Shown in pieces: positions 47,152 to 58,920 of a DNA stretch of 64,000 bases (position 1 is its first letter; each line of letters starts with the position of its first letter). The notes under the pieces were generated by a model that searched no databases, was not told where the DNA came from, and saw only the letters and a list, made by a program, of their open reading frames with translations. This DNA comes from Welwitschia mirabilis (Eukaryota; Gnetophyta; Gnetopsida; Welwitschiales). The translations under genes were made by a program, and so were the position numbers. Location of the stretch: positions 159,146,901 through 159,210,900 of the forward strand of contig JBOZIK010000001.1 of the NCBI GenBank assembly GCA_051453625.1, in the 5' to 3' direction.

Positions 47152-48254
47152 TGTTATGCCACTAACTCGTGCATATTTGATAAGGTATTTTAAGTGGTTT
47201 TATAGGTTAATAGATAGGTAAATCCTTGATTTACAGATAATAAAGAGCTAAGATGAAAAGAATGAAAACATGTAATCTCCCTGATTATTTATAGCATTTT
47301 GAGCTATTCTAAATACTTTACATTTCTGAGATAACTACGTATAAAACATTGAGGCTAATGCATTGATTAAAGAATTATTAAAGGACATCATCCACCTAAT
47401 CATCTAGATGAATATACAAATGATCATGTGAATAGTGCCAAATGGGATGCTGACTATAGTCTATCTGATAGCTCATGTAGATTAATTATGAGATGGCATC
47501 ATCTCTTATATCATCTAGATGAGCAGCTAGATGAAACTGTTGTAACACCTGTATTGAACATTCACCTAACTTCTGCCACATATGTTTTTCCTTTCTTATC
47601 GCACAATCATTTAATTTTCTGATGCCTTTCTCTTATTTTTATTGTATGCTTGTGAGTTAATAAATAGTGATCTCATCCTCAACTTCTGCTATTCTTTGTT
47701 AGTATCTAAAATTCTCGTGACAGGAGAGTGAAGGGCTAGAGATCCATCCTTGTGATTGCAAAGAAATGTTTTCCTTGTTGTTGGGCAGCATTTCCTCCAT
47801 TGATGTGTGGCTACTTTGTAACATGAATGTAGTTTATAATTAATACAACATACTTTTTTTTTTCTGATTCTAATATGTGATTGTTTCTCATTCTTATGGC
47901 TTATATTACTTCTAATTTGGTGTTAGCTTCTCTAGTGATATATGTTATAAGGGAACCTTTATCAACATTATACTTAATTAGTTTAGGTTAGGTGCATTGT
48001 TGTTTCCTTTTTCTAGATTATCTTTGCATGAGTGTATTATATTTTACTTTTATGCATTTCAAGTTATTTCTATAGATTAGTGTGCAAGTATTTCTTTATG
48101 GAAAGTAACTCTCTTACTTCCTACTTTAGCCTTCTAAGGATTATGACATTTAAGTCACTTCCATCTATATTAGTGTGTTGTATTTATGCATTATATTTGT
48201 GATTAACAAGATTCCACTTAGGATGTAAATGTTATATAAATACATACTACAACA
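47152..48254 (+). repeat. 3' LTR of element C
   Basis: It starts TGTTATGCCACTAACTCGTG and ends TACATACTACAACA, followed by the TSD CTAGT. Boxes lie at about 47390-47430 (AATCATCTAGATGAAT) and 47496-47540 (ATATCATCTAGATGAGC). Confidence 0.92.
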
Positions 48255-49018
48255 CTAGTAAAGCTTTTCAAGTAATCATTAAAGATAAAGCTTACTTCCA
48301 AATAGGTGCTTAGAAGGCCATTACAGCTTAAGGCTATAAGGTTCTAATTTTTTCTAAAGCTAAAGATATTACAATGAAGGACTCAAAGCCCTTTTATAGG
48401 GAGAGATGAAGGTGAGAACTAGTTGTAAGACATTAGCTTATAGCATTAGATATGAGGTTACAAAATGATGGAATTAGGTAAGATGGTTTGTTATCTTTTA
48501 TATTTGGTAAAGCTTCTTATAATAAGATCAATACTTGGCTCTTAGATGCTATTACTACTGCTAACTAATATTATCATTATGTGTCTCCACTATTATCCTA
48601 ATCAGTAATGCCACATATCACTATGACATATCATCATCATCACTGTCATGTATCATCAAGGATGTAAGTTATTTAAGATGTAAAATTAGATCAAGCACAT
48701 AACTATATTTAATCCAATTTTCCATGATAATATAGGAACATAAGAATGAAGGCATTTTATGTAGATTAACTGGTAGCGCTAGATGATCTGGGTAGTGATG
48801 CTAGCATCTTGGCTTAGATTATTATCAACTTTGAAGCATGTCCTCTAAACGTAATAATTATCCTGCGAATGGCATGTGAAAAATTATAAGTCCAAAAATG
48901 TTATGAAAAATTAATTAGATTACATGTATTTATGATAAATTAGTTATACTAATGTCTTCCATGAAGATAAATTGATCAATTAACTTGATAGTAGTGTCAT
49001 TTTTTATGAGGTAACATT
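48255..49018 (-). repeat. 5' LTR of element E, part 2 (after element C)
   Basis: Colinear with 22160-22931 (TCTTAGATGCTATTACTACT, CACTATGACATATCATCATC, CATGAAGATAAATTGATCA). With 30319-30896 it rebuilds an LTR of ~1.33 kb against 1.35 kb for the other copy. It ends GAGGTAACA near 49016; D resumes immediately after. Confidence 0.85.
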
Positions 49019-49590
49019 GACTAAGGAATATGTCTATATTTCGTCATTCTAGATGTTATAAAGGAATTTTTTCAACCATACTAAGAAGACATTTAATAGC
49101 TAGCAGACATAGTAATTTAATATCGAATAGGGCTAGTAAAATTGATATTTGCCAACCTAAAGATTAATGTAATTATCTTTAACTCATTAGATCAGCAAAA
49201 AGAATGGTAATCTAGGGAAGAGTAAAGATTCATCGACGTCATTGCTAAGGATTTGCTTATAGAAGATCCTTTTTAATGAGTAATGGACAATAATCATAAA
49301 AAAATTTTAAAGTTATATGATCAAGTAACTAATGCTATAAAAATTAAATAATCTCTACTTTCGTCCTCCCAATGGCTAAGAGATTTAAAGCAAGGAGACC
49401 ATGAATCTTAAGGGATTACCTTCCATACTAAAATATATCTTTTTTAAGAAAGAGAAAATCAAACCCTTGATCATTAGTGGTAAATTAAAACCTAACCAAA
49501 AAACACACTTAATGCAAATTATCAAATAAAATGAAGGAGCATTTGTGTGATCATTTAAAGATTTACTTAAAAAAAAAATCACTAGTCCTT
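49017..49590 (+). pseudogene. Element D protease tail and PR-RT linker
   Basis: YFVILDV soon after the junction fits the FYVLDM segment that follows the ADYL part of D at 21580. The rest is poorly kept. Near 49500, KMKEHLCDHLKIYLKKK-like frames lead toward the RT lead-in. Stops occur in all frames. Confidence 0.5.
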
Positions 49591-50200
49591 GTCATGCATA
49601 AAATTTATTTAGAAGATAATGTAAAATTAGTTAGGAGACCTCCTTGACATTTAAATCCTAAACTATGAAAGGTGTTTAAGAAAGAAATAACTAAGTTATG
49701 AAATGAATAAATTGTTTATCCCATATCAGATAGTGAATGGATGAGTTCCATTGTGATGATATCAAAGAAGAATGGCAAGTGGAGAATTTGTATCGACTTT
49801 AGAAAACTAAATGAGCATACCAAAAAGGATGATTTTATCATTGCTTATATTAATCAAATATTAGAAAAACTAAAATCTTGGTAATACTATTATTTTTTAG
49901 ATGGGTTTAGTGGTGTAACTTCTAAAGATCAACATAAAACTATCTTGGCTTCATCATTTAGCACCTTCACTTACCAAAGAATGCCTTTTTAGATTACATA
50001 ATATCCCTTCCATGTTTTAGAGAGTGATGATGTTGATTTTTTTTTCATATGATATAATATTTTATTAAAATATTTATGGATTATTTCTAAGTATAAGATG
50101 ATTCTTTTGATCAAACCTTGATATACCTCTCTATAGTCCTATCATATTGCATTTAAAAAGACTTGAAATTAAGCTGGAAAAAGGGTCACTTTATGGTTAC
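49591..50200 (+). pseudogene. Element D reverse transcriptase remnant
   Basis: SPCHA and NLFRR-like remnants stand at the usual GISPxVCxHxIYLED position. EVVKKEITKL-like, IVYPISDSEWMSSIVMISKK, NGKWRICIDFRKLNEHTKKD and YYFLDGFSGV follow. DQHKTILASSFSTFTYQRMP leads to KIFMDYF, where the second catalytic Asp is Tyr. D differs in sequence from A and C and belongs to another gypsy family. Confidence 0.85.
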
Positions 50201-50930
50201 AAGTGGGGATTTATTAGGACATATTATCTCACAAAATTATATAATAATGGATCTCAAAAAGATTTAAGTTATTGCTATCTTGTATACTCTAATTAATCTA
50301 CAAACCATAAGAGAATTCTTTAGACATGTGGAATATTATCAACAATTCATTAAGGATTTTTTTAAAATTATATTACCCTTATATGAATTGCTAGAAAAAT
50401 ATAAACACTTTTTTTGAAGTAAAGCATGTGAGGAAGCCTTTTAACTCTTAAAAACAAAAGTCATCGCTACACTTATCCTTAGTGTGCCAAATTGAAAATA
50501 CCCATTTAACTTGATATGTAATGTAAGTTATGTAATGTAAGTAATACTACCATTGGTGTAGTTTTAAAGTACTACATTAATCATAAATCACATATCATAT
50601 ACTACATTTTAAAATCCATCAATGAAATTAATGCAATTACATAACTATTAAAAAGGAATTGTTAGTTATTTTCATCATAGTATGTAAGTTCTAATATTAC
50701 CTTATTGAATTTAAAATAGGGATATATAGTGATTATTCAGCTATCAAGTTCGTAGCAACAAATGATAATATGCAAATTATGCATTTGTGTTTGTTCATTT
50801 GAGAGTTTGGCCTAGATATTAGGGATAAATGAGGAAGAGGAAATGGAGTAGTCAATCATCTCTCATTTTTAGAATTATTTCTACTAAAACAAACTAAGAG
50901 TAACTTTGATAATGAATTTCTATGTGAAAA
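50201..50930 (+). pseudogene. Element D RNase H remnant
   Basis: The connection region (REFFRHVEYYQQFIKDF, LYELLEKYKHFF) is followed by a degraded CDASx motif. YITIKKELLVIFIIV-like frames and FEFKIGIYSDYSAIKF, then GNGVVNHLS (usual NVVADHLS), close the domain. Frameshifted. Confidence 0.75.
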
Positions 50931-52210
50931 ACTGTTAACGGTAAATTCTAGTCCATAATAATAAGACTCGTAATATGTTAATATAGCTAATTATCTTTCT
51001 ATTCTTTTAAGTTACACACATTTCTTCTAATAAGAAAAAGTAATTATTTATAAAGAAAATTAGAAATTATATTTGATAGAATGTATTCCTATATTAAATA
51101 GAAAAAGATGAAATAACCAAACAATGTATTCTTAAATGGGAATAATAAGAGATCCTATAATTATTTCATGATAATAGTTATTAAGGTCATTGAAATGAGG
51201 ATAAGATAGCTCATAAATTTTTGTAAAGTGGACTCTATTGGCCTACTTTGTTTTAAGACTCTTGAGACTATATCTCCAATTATGATCATTATTATAAAAT
51301 CAAAGCTTTAACAAAAAGAGATAACATGCTAATGAATTTTATTCTAGAATATAATCCATTTAACATATGGGGAATTAAATTTATTTAACCATTTCCAAAA
51401 TTGAATGGGTACTAATAAATAATCATATATGTTGATTATATTACAAAATGATTAAACACTAAAGCAACAAAGACAAATGATAAAAAAATAGCAGTTAATT
51501 TCCTTAAGAAATATGCCTTATAATGATTTGAGCACTCAAGAAAACCAATTAGTAATTAAAAAACACATTTCATTAATCAAACTATGAAGCGGTTAATGAA
51601 ATCAAAAGGGATTATACATAGGATAGTTCTATATACCATTCTTAAACCAATGTATAGGTAGAGAATGTTATTAAGAAAATAAGAAGATTTTGATTAAACC
51701 TATAAACTGTAATAAAGCTTAATGTAAGAAACTAAATAGTGCATTATACACTTATAGGACTACATGGATAAACTCCTGGGGTATACTCCATACTAAGGAA
51801 TTTATGGGAAATAATGCCTATTACCTATTGAGATCCAATATAAATCTTGGAAGTTACTTTAAAATTTAAACCTTAACAATGATGAATACATTGTAAAAGA
51901 TTACTATGGCTGGAGAATTTAGATAAGATATGATTTAATGTAGTAAATAAATAATTAATCCTAAGGAAATAGATGAAGTATAATCATGATAAAAAATTAA
52001 AATAAAAAATTTAACTTAGAAGACAAGATTCTACTATACAATATGAGGTTGCACAAGTTCCTTAAAAATTGATTATCAAATGGAAAAGGCTCTTTAAAGA
52101 AGTGAAAGCTCATGGAAATGGTAATGTACAAATCAAAGATCTTTAAAGGGATAGTTAGTTTGCATTAAATGGTCAATTTTTAAAGTTATATCATGAGAAT
52201 AAGCTAGAAC
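50931..52210 (+). pseudogene. Element D integrase remnant
   Basis: NEDKIAHKFL and SGLYWPTLF show the zinc-binding end. The core starts YNPFNIWGIKFI (usual WGIDF; catalytic Asp to Lys), then YVDYITK. FRTTWI-like text around 51755 matches AYRTxxKTPxGxTP. The C-terminus is well kept: FKLEDKILLYNMRLHKF, KLISKWKRLFKEVKAHGN, GNVQIKDL, then ALNGQFLKLYHENK near 52190, matching FKVGDLVLLYNSRLRLFPGK and VNGQRLKHY. Confidence 0.82.
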
Positions 52211-52631
52211 CCCTATGCATTATACTCATATAACCATCTGAAATAAGATTACAACCTCCATTGATGATTCCATTTGTCATCTATCCTTTACTATTATATA
52301 ATCAACTATCCTATTACCTTAACGTCTATTCAATTCTCAACTTTTCTTGGTTCCATTAAAAAAAGCTATCCTATTACCTATTATTAACATTAAAATGTCT
52401 AATATGCATTATAATCACTCTGGCATCATGAAAATGTATTGATTTATGAAGGAATGTACTATTATTTTAATTATAACTCTAGTGGTAGATGCATCCTATC
52501 CTCAAGTATAAATTTAATAGCTAGTTATTCATCATCATTCCCTTCAATCATTCTAGACTAATATTACTTAAGAAAATTTATTTAGTAAAAAAAGATGATG
52601 AACATACAAGCATAATGACAAATTTATACAT

Positions 52632-52790
52632 GTTCTATTACAAGTACACTAGGGCAAATTTTCTTGAGAGAAAACTTTGGCAATATAGTAGGGTAGCTAT
52701 GAAAACTTCACTAGGGGATTAGTTGGCCATGATCTAGGTAAACCTTTATGTCCTTACTTCTCTAATAGTGATTGCACTCTCCTTATGCTG
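52632..52790 (+). repeat. Conserved post-integrase block, element D copy
   Basis: CACTAGGGCAAATTTTCTTG, GGTAGCTATGAAAACTTC, CACTAGGGGATTAGTTGGCC and TCCTTACTTCTCTAATAGTG follow the order of the A, B and C copies. This is notable because D's proteins are clearly more distant. Confidence 0.7.
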
Positions 52791-52800
52791 AATTCTTCCT

Positions 52801-54360
52801 TAGAAATAATAAATAATCTCCTCGTATAATACAATCTACCATTTCTTCTGCTCATAAGCATTTTCATCGTTTTTTAATCTCATACTATATTATTTTACAT
52901 AACACTTTACAATTCACTATCACTCGCTAAACTTTAGATACTTTGGTCATACATTAGTATCTATTAGAGTATCTAAAGGACACATGCAAAGAGGATATGA
53001 TCTAGTTATTCTATTATGCTTCTAGAATAGTATGTTGATTTTTCATTTTCTCCACTAACTTAGAACATTTATACCAAGTTAAGGTGGTTAACATTAGGGT
53101 AGTAAATTCTTAGAATCATTGCACACCAAAATAATGATATACATATAATGGTTTCTTATTGATTCTATGCATACTAGTCATTTTAATGATAAGTTGAAGC
53201 CACCAGATAGTTTAGTAGTTCCATTGCATAACTTTATTAGATCTTTTTTATCATTTATTGACTCCACTTCTACCATCTTTTCTTTGAACTTTATTGATAT
53301 TTTCATCCATACTAGTTATTATTCATAACATTCATACTTAACCATTTACTCTAGAATTGATAAAGTTTCGAAAAGAGGTTGTTAACACAAATTTTTCATT
53401 AATTAAGTTTTCACTAATATCAACATGAATACTTCCCTTCTAAAACTATAAAACTTAATCCTAGCACATACTTTCTTTGTGAATTTAAGTTTAGATAATT
53501 CTTAGAAGAAGAAAAACTCCTCCTTATGTTGTAAACATAGGATTTAAATCCAAAATCATAAATAGAGTGACCCTATTCAAAAAATTCATTTCAATAAAGT
53601 CATAGATAGTCTAATGACTCCCCTAGCTTTGGGTTATTGATAAGGGGATAAATGTAAAACAATCAAGAAAACTTACCAATAATTAAGAGTTCCCTTTTTA
53701 CTTTCCATCAAAGCTTTTTACCATTTCTTTTTACTTATAAGAGTGCTAATACTTATGCTCTTAATGACCAATCATATCTTAGACCTAGGTAATAATATGA
53801 TATTGGTTCTCCTCAATCTTATATCAAGGAAAGTACAACTCACTATCCTAGTAAGCATTTAGAGACAACTCCTTTAGGATATAGGTGGAGATATAGATAC
53901 TAATTTTTATTCATTTAAATATAAATATGAGTAAAAATCTCATATCGAAGTACCCCTTAAGTGATACAAATTGTCACAGAAGATGATTGTGACATCAAGT
54001 CAAGTATTGTACATGTTATTATTTGTCTAGATTTAAGAAATGTAATAGGCAAAGTAGTAAAAATGGAGAAGCACCACCATTATTTATAGTTTAAATTTTC
54101 TATTAAATAAAAAATACATAGAATCATGCTCTTGTATAGCTATTACTTCATAAGAAATTGTGATAACCAAAACCTTTGACCAAAGCCTAAAGAAATATGC
54201 TTAGCAACAGAACTGTGAGATCCAAGGCTTAAAAATATATATTATAAAAATAGAACACAAAATAAAAAATAAAAAAATTACAAAAATAATAATAGTATCA
54301 CAATGTAATCATTGCATGATAGATTGTCTTAGTCATATGGAATAATAAATAAGCAAGCGA
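52801..54360 (+). other. Element D 3' spacer, no gene recognised
   Basis: Non-coding continuation downstream of the D integrase. It resembles other gypsy 3' spacers only in base composition. No LTR boundary is visible. Confidence 0.4.
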
Positions 54361-55020
54361 ACAAATAAAATAAGTTTATCACAACATGTTATTGACTAAC
54401 TATTGCTAGGATATCATAGTGCAATTAAATTAAATATTTTGTATCTATTATCATAATCCATTGCCCATTGTCACTCACTATGATAAGTCTTGGTTGTGAA
54501 ACATAGTGCTATCACAAATATCATTCTAAAAAAGACAAAGATTTTACACTCTTTAGTTATTATACATGTATTACTCTATGATGGCTAAATTTATACCACT
54601 TAAAAATGTTGTTGTGAAATCATCATGACATAATAGTGCATTAGGGTTTTAAAAATTATAAAAAGAAGGTAAAAAAATCATTTTTTTATCCTACTTATAT
54701 GATAAAAACCTCTAGTGGCCTATGAGAAAACTGTTATTCGCTACCAAATCTTACTATTTCACCTATAAATCAATATGAAAGGAACTTCTACCATGTGGGT
54801 GAGTCCCTAATATAAATTTCTACTATGGTTTTTTCAATTTCTATTCTTAGCAATGTTTAAATTAGGATTCTATATTGATTTTCTGAATTAAATAACATTT
54901 TTATCACATCTCTCTATGTTTAGCCTAGATCAAGCATTATTTAAATCATACTTTACTAAAGAAATAATAATCAACAAAATCCAGTGCATTTTTTTAATTT
55001 TTTTTTCAATTTCTCCATTA
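54361..55020. repeat. Region with palindromic TATCGC-type boxes
   Basis: Around 54395-54520 short inverted words such as CTATTGCTAGGATATC and TCACTCACTATGATAAG recur. A second cluster at 56760-57010 has TTATCACCTAGAGATAAA and TATCACTTAGCGATAGG. Both look like decayed TATCGCCTAGCGATA. They may mark D's spacer and a D LTR respectively, but I could not align the two clusters end to end. Confidence 0.35.
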
Positions 55021-56280
55021 TTTTTTTAGTACTTCTTTGAAATTTCATTAGAATGAAAGGTCTCATTGACAATTTTTCTTCCTCTTAAACTAAGTAATCC
55101 ACCTATAGCCTTTGAAATTTGGCCTATCATCTTATTACTTGAAAGCCTCCCCAAGAATTCTTACTAGCTTCTACTACTGATAAGTAAAATTCCTAATGAA
55201 GAATCCTATCACAAGAAGAAAATTCTAAATAAAAGAGCTTCCAAGAAGTCACAATTATTCTAGAGAGAGATTATAGTATATGGTTGGAGATTATTTGACT
55301 TGGCATCATCTAGGATTTTATTCACTATGGCCTAGTTTGATTTGTACACCTTTTACATAGGGAGTTTTATCCCACTCAGTTTATATAATTCTACTATAGA
55401 ATGTCTTTTCCACTATAAATATGCCAACATCATTGAGGATCCAAACTAATTGGAATAAAAATCGTTATCAAATCTAAGGTGGAATTAGTGAACATTGAAA
55501 TTACTAAATAATTCTTTCATAAACACTTTAATATTTCCAGTTAAGGGACTCATTTATATACATACCATGGAGTAGAAGATTGAGTTTTTCAAGGCATTAT
55601 CTATGGAAAAAATTGATCTAGAGGAGGCCACATTGGCATCTGAGAAGGGGATATCCATTTAAGCACTTGGTCTAATACATTAGGTATTATTTAGATTAGT
55701 AACTTCTGATATTCATTATACTACTCATGTTATCAATTTGATGACTTTTCATATCAGGCTAGTTATAACCCTTATCAATCCTGAGCCTTATGATTTGGCT
55801 TATTATATTTTAAAATTTGTGAAATATGCCATCCATACACTTATAATAATAGCTTTTTCCTTTTCATAAATATCATTTTATGAATCTAAATTGTACCAAT
55901 GCTTGAAACAAAATCTCTTGTACATATGGTTACTTTAACTATTAAAGAGCTTCCCAAAATTTACTTGACTAAAATAGGAAAGGTATAACCTCTATAGAAA
56001 CTATGAGGTAATTAAACAGATGCTTCCTTAATAAAATTTTTGACAAAGTTCTTTGACATCCTATAGGAATAGATGTAGTAGCTTCAAGGTCAAGTTCAAA
56101 TGATGGATACATACCTCACTAACCTCACAGGAGAAGCGAGCAAAATAAAGATGATTTAGGCCTTGAAGTAGGTAGATCTACTAGTCTGTCTTCCCCTACT
56201 AAAGGAGAGAACTCATAAGATGTCAAAGTTTGATTTGTACTACTAATGTAATTTCCTTTTTAAAGTTAATAAAGAAACAT
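55021..56280 (+). pseudogene. Possible env-like/third ORF remnant of element D
   Basis: Broken + strand frames read KIPNEESYHKKKILNKRASK, VYGWRLFDLASSRILFT, DLYTFYIGSFIPLS, YANIIEDPN, SEKGISI and LINPEPYDLAYYILKFVKYA. The position (after integrase and spacer) and a W-x-x-F followed by a hydrophobic stretch recall the third ORF of other gypsy elements, but I cannot match it to C's ORF3. The end (56100-56280) changes to non-coding AT-rich DNA. Confidence 0.3.
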
Positions 56281-57766
56281 ATTTTTCTTTAAAAAACATG
56301 TCTTTGTATCTTTCATTTTTTATGCATAAATTTAATTTCATGATAAAGGAACAATCATTAATTAAAAATGCTTTCATTATGAAATTTTGTGAATTTTATT
56401 ATAGTTCAAATTAAAACTTATTACAAATTGGTATGAAATGGGTTAATTTATGAAGTAACATATTTAAGGTACTAAAATAATAAAATGTATTAGAAGAAAT
56501 GTATTCATCTTATATCTAGGTCCACCACTGTGTGATAGACCTATGACCAAATTTAATAATTATAATAAGTATATGTAGGTATTGATGAATGAATAAATGA
56601 GTTATAAAAGCTTATTGTAGTGCAAGTAAGGATGACTAAACCTCATGTAATGTGATAAAGTAAAAAAGTAATCTCTATTATTGATAATTAATTGGTGATA
56701 AACATGTCCAAGATCAAAGCACATAAGAACAAAGAGCTACATATGGGAAGTAAGATTTAAAGATATCTCTTGATGATAACACTATGATATCCTTATCACC
56801 TAGAGATAAATACTAAATACAATATCGTCCATAACCTATCACTCATTAATAAGGATCAAAACAATAATGTTATTACACCATGATGGCTAGGCAATAAGTT
56901 TAAGTTATTTTGATCAATAGTATGCATATCACTTAGCGATAGGTATTGCAATAGGTACTGATGATTGTGTAATAAGGATTAAAATAGCTATTTTACAAGT
57001 ATCACTTAGGCAGCATGTACATAATAGAATTAAATTATGCTAAAAATTCAAAAATTCCTACCAAAATTAATGTAAAGATAAGGATTCTAGATTTTTTTAT
57101 TGAAATTATATCTTTCCTATGTAAAATCCTTTGTCATCTTGTCCAAAATTTCCTTACAAACCATTATGAATACTTTCTTTATTATATTAAAAAATTTGAT
57201 TGGTTAATAAGAAAGAAAGAGAAATTGGATATAAATATGTCTTAAGTAAACATAGTACACTTTGCTTGTAATCATCATTTTAAATGTAATAAAGCTTTAG
57301 TTTTTAATCTATTGGATAATATCAATTTCATTTCATGATAAATAATACCTTAACATTTATTTTTTATTATACTATTTAAGTTACAGAAGTCATATCCCTT
57401 TATATTATTGATTTCTTTCTATTTCATTGAATTGGTTAAGTAGCTTAGTTTTTCTTTCATTACTTCTAAAGATACTTTATACTATAGTGTTTGTTAGAAC
57501 TAGTTGATATCCTTTTGATTTCATTAAAATTTCATTCATAAACCTATTGATTAAAAAGTATTAGCAGCATAAGCTTATCAACTAGTTTAATGCATGATCT
57601 TGTTCTCATAGTTAGTGATTTCTTTGTTCTATGGTACATGTCCTTAAAAAAACACATTCATAATTATGTTTTAATCATAATTATAGAGAAAATACAACTA
57701 ATAGGATTATAGACTATAAAGGGTATAAAATAATAGTTTTCCAATTTTATTTTTATAGGTTTGACT
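56281..57766. other. Unassigned AT-rich DNA
   Basis: No domain is recognised. The 76-codon + frame at 57015-57245 is Ile/Lys/Phe-rich, as expected for translated AT-rich non-coding DNA. Palindromic boxes at 56760-57010 are described above. Confidence 0.4.
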
Positions 57767-57854
57767 ACTAATTATTATCTTTTCTTTTCAACTCTTTTGT
57801 TTTTCCCAATACTAATTATTATCTTTTCTTTTCAACTCTTTTGTTTTTCCCAAT
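57767..57854. repeat. Perfect 44-bp tandem duplication
   Basis: Two adjacent identical copies (57767-57810 and 57811-57854) begin ACTAATTATTATC and end TTTTTCCCAAT. Lack of differences, in a window where older duplicates differ widely, points to a recent event or an assembly duplication. Confidence 0.85.
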
Positions 57855-58920
57855 AACATTCTCTAAATATTGTTTGATAGTTGGAAAAGTGATTAAAGAG
57901 AGATAAAATCCCTATCCTAGTTTCTATTATCTAAATTTTACATATAATACTTCCTAGAATACAATAAGATAAGTTGTAGTTAGTTTATCTAACCACCACT
58001 ACCCTTATCAAAGTTTTTTAATTCATATCTTTAATTTTTGTAGTAAATCCTCCTATTGTATTATAACAATAGTTAAACTCATTTTTAACTTGTAGAACTA
58101 AATTTAATGGCTAAGGTTTTATAATTATTAATCTCTTTATAATTATAAGTTATTATTATTAGAAGCTAGATTATGAATTAGATTAAAAAATCATACTCTA
58201 AATAAACTCCATAGTAGTTTTGACTTTCATGGGGTACTAAAGTAATTACTAAGAATATCTAAGAAGTTCCTCTAATTCATGAATGATTTTACATATCTCT
58301 TATTTAAATCAAACTTAAAATACCTTTTCATTTTTAATTTCTTTATCAATAGGTAATCATTTAGTTTTCACTTCACTCATCCTTCACTTATCATCTTTTT
58401 CAATATCTTACTAGGGAGTTTAGCTTATTCATAATTTTTGCTTCCTTAGGATCTTCTTCTTTTTATCTTTCTAAGCTTAAGAATAAGACTCCACTAAAAT
58501 AATTAGCTCTAATACCTAGAAAATGATCTTATTAATTTTAATTTTAGAAATTAAATGGATCTATTGTAGAATTTGTAAAGATCTCATTCAACTTGAATTC
58601 TAAGAATAAGGAAGAATGTTCCATATAGGATGACTTAAAGGCAGTTTTAAAAGAATTAGATTTTCTTTGAAAAGATGAAGCCAATAAACTAAGTAATAAG
58701 GATAGAAATAAGACTTATGTCCTAATTTATAAGTTCTTCTATCATTATTGTGAAAGTTTAGATTTGTAGATTTCATAAAAATAAAAGGATCTATTCAAAA
58801 AAGAAAAGTTAGATAATATTCTAGATTCTGTCAATTAAGTTTCATATTTATTTGAGTTAATTAAGAGAAGACTTAATTTAAGTTGAGCTTAATCTCAATG
58901 ATGGTTTTTCTTACCAATAT
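57855..58920. other. Unassigned AT-rich DNA
   Basis: No gene, LTR or repeat is recognised on either strand. Confidence 0.4.

Larger units (their letters stand above)
30892..48259 (+). mobile_element. Element C: Athila-like Ty3/gypsy element with TSD CTAGT
   Basis: CTAGT at 30892-30896 directly precedes LTR start TGTTGCGTC, and CTAGT at 48255-48259 directly follows the 3' LTR end ACTACAACA. LTRs are 1098 and 1103 bp. The internal order is PBS, gag, protease, RT, RNase H, then after a 100-N gap a second partial gag-pol with integrase, a long 3' spacer, ORF3 and PPT. It sits inside E's 5' LTR, so it is younger than E. By eye the first ~260 bp of its two LTRs differ at roughly 15 percent of sites. 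Confidence 0.9.
21581..49018 (-). mobile_element. Element E: minus-strand Athila-like Ty3/gypsy, itself interrupted by C
   Basis: Two LTR copies of ~1.34 kb bracket a minus-strand internal region. One copy is continuous (21581-22931). The other is split by element C (30319-30896 and 48260-49018). PBS, gag, protease, RT, RNase H, integrase and PPT follow in order on the minus strand from 30311 down to 22932. A candidate TSD, GACTA, occurs at 21576-21580 and 49019-49023. The exact edge is uncertain by about 8 bp because TG/CA termini have decayed (TTTGA/TTGA is the alternative). The D protease-RT gene continues on both sides, supporting insertion into D. Confidence 0.8.
2508..52800 (+). mobile_element. 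Element D: oldest Ty3/gypsy host element, split into three pieces
   Basis: D's polyprotein is colinear but interrupted twice. The gag C-terminus is at 2508-2811 and the start of protease at 21339-21580. The protease tail, RT, RNase H and integrase are at 49017-52210, with a 3' spacer after. Element A sits in the first break and element E in the second. The frame after A (KKRISLKHKNPKS...) matches the conserved segment leading into the gypsy protease, as expected if A landed inside one gene. D's LTRs were not identified, so its outer limits are uncertain. Confidence 0.75.

Noticed and set aside
57015-57245. 76-codon + frame
   Set aside because: Ile/Lys/Phe-rich with no motif, in AT-rich DNA without other coding signs.
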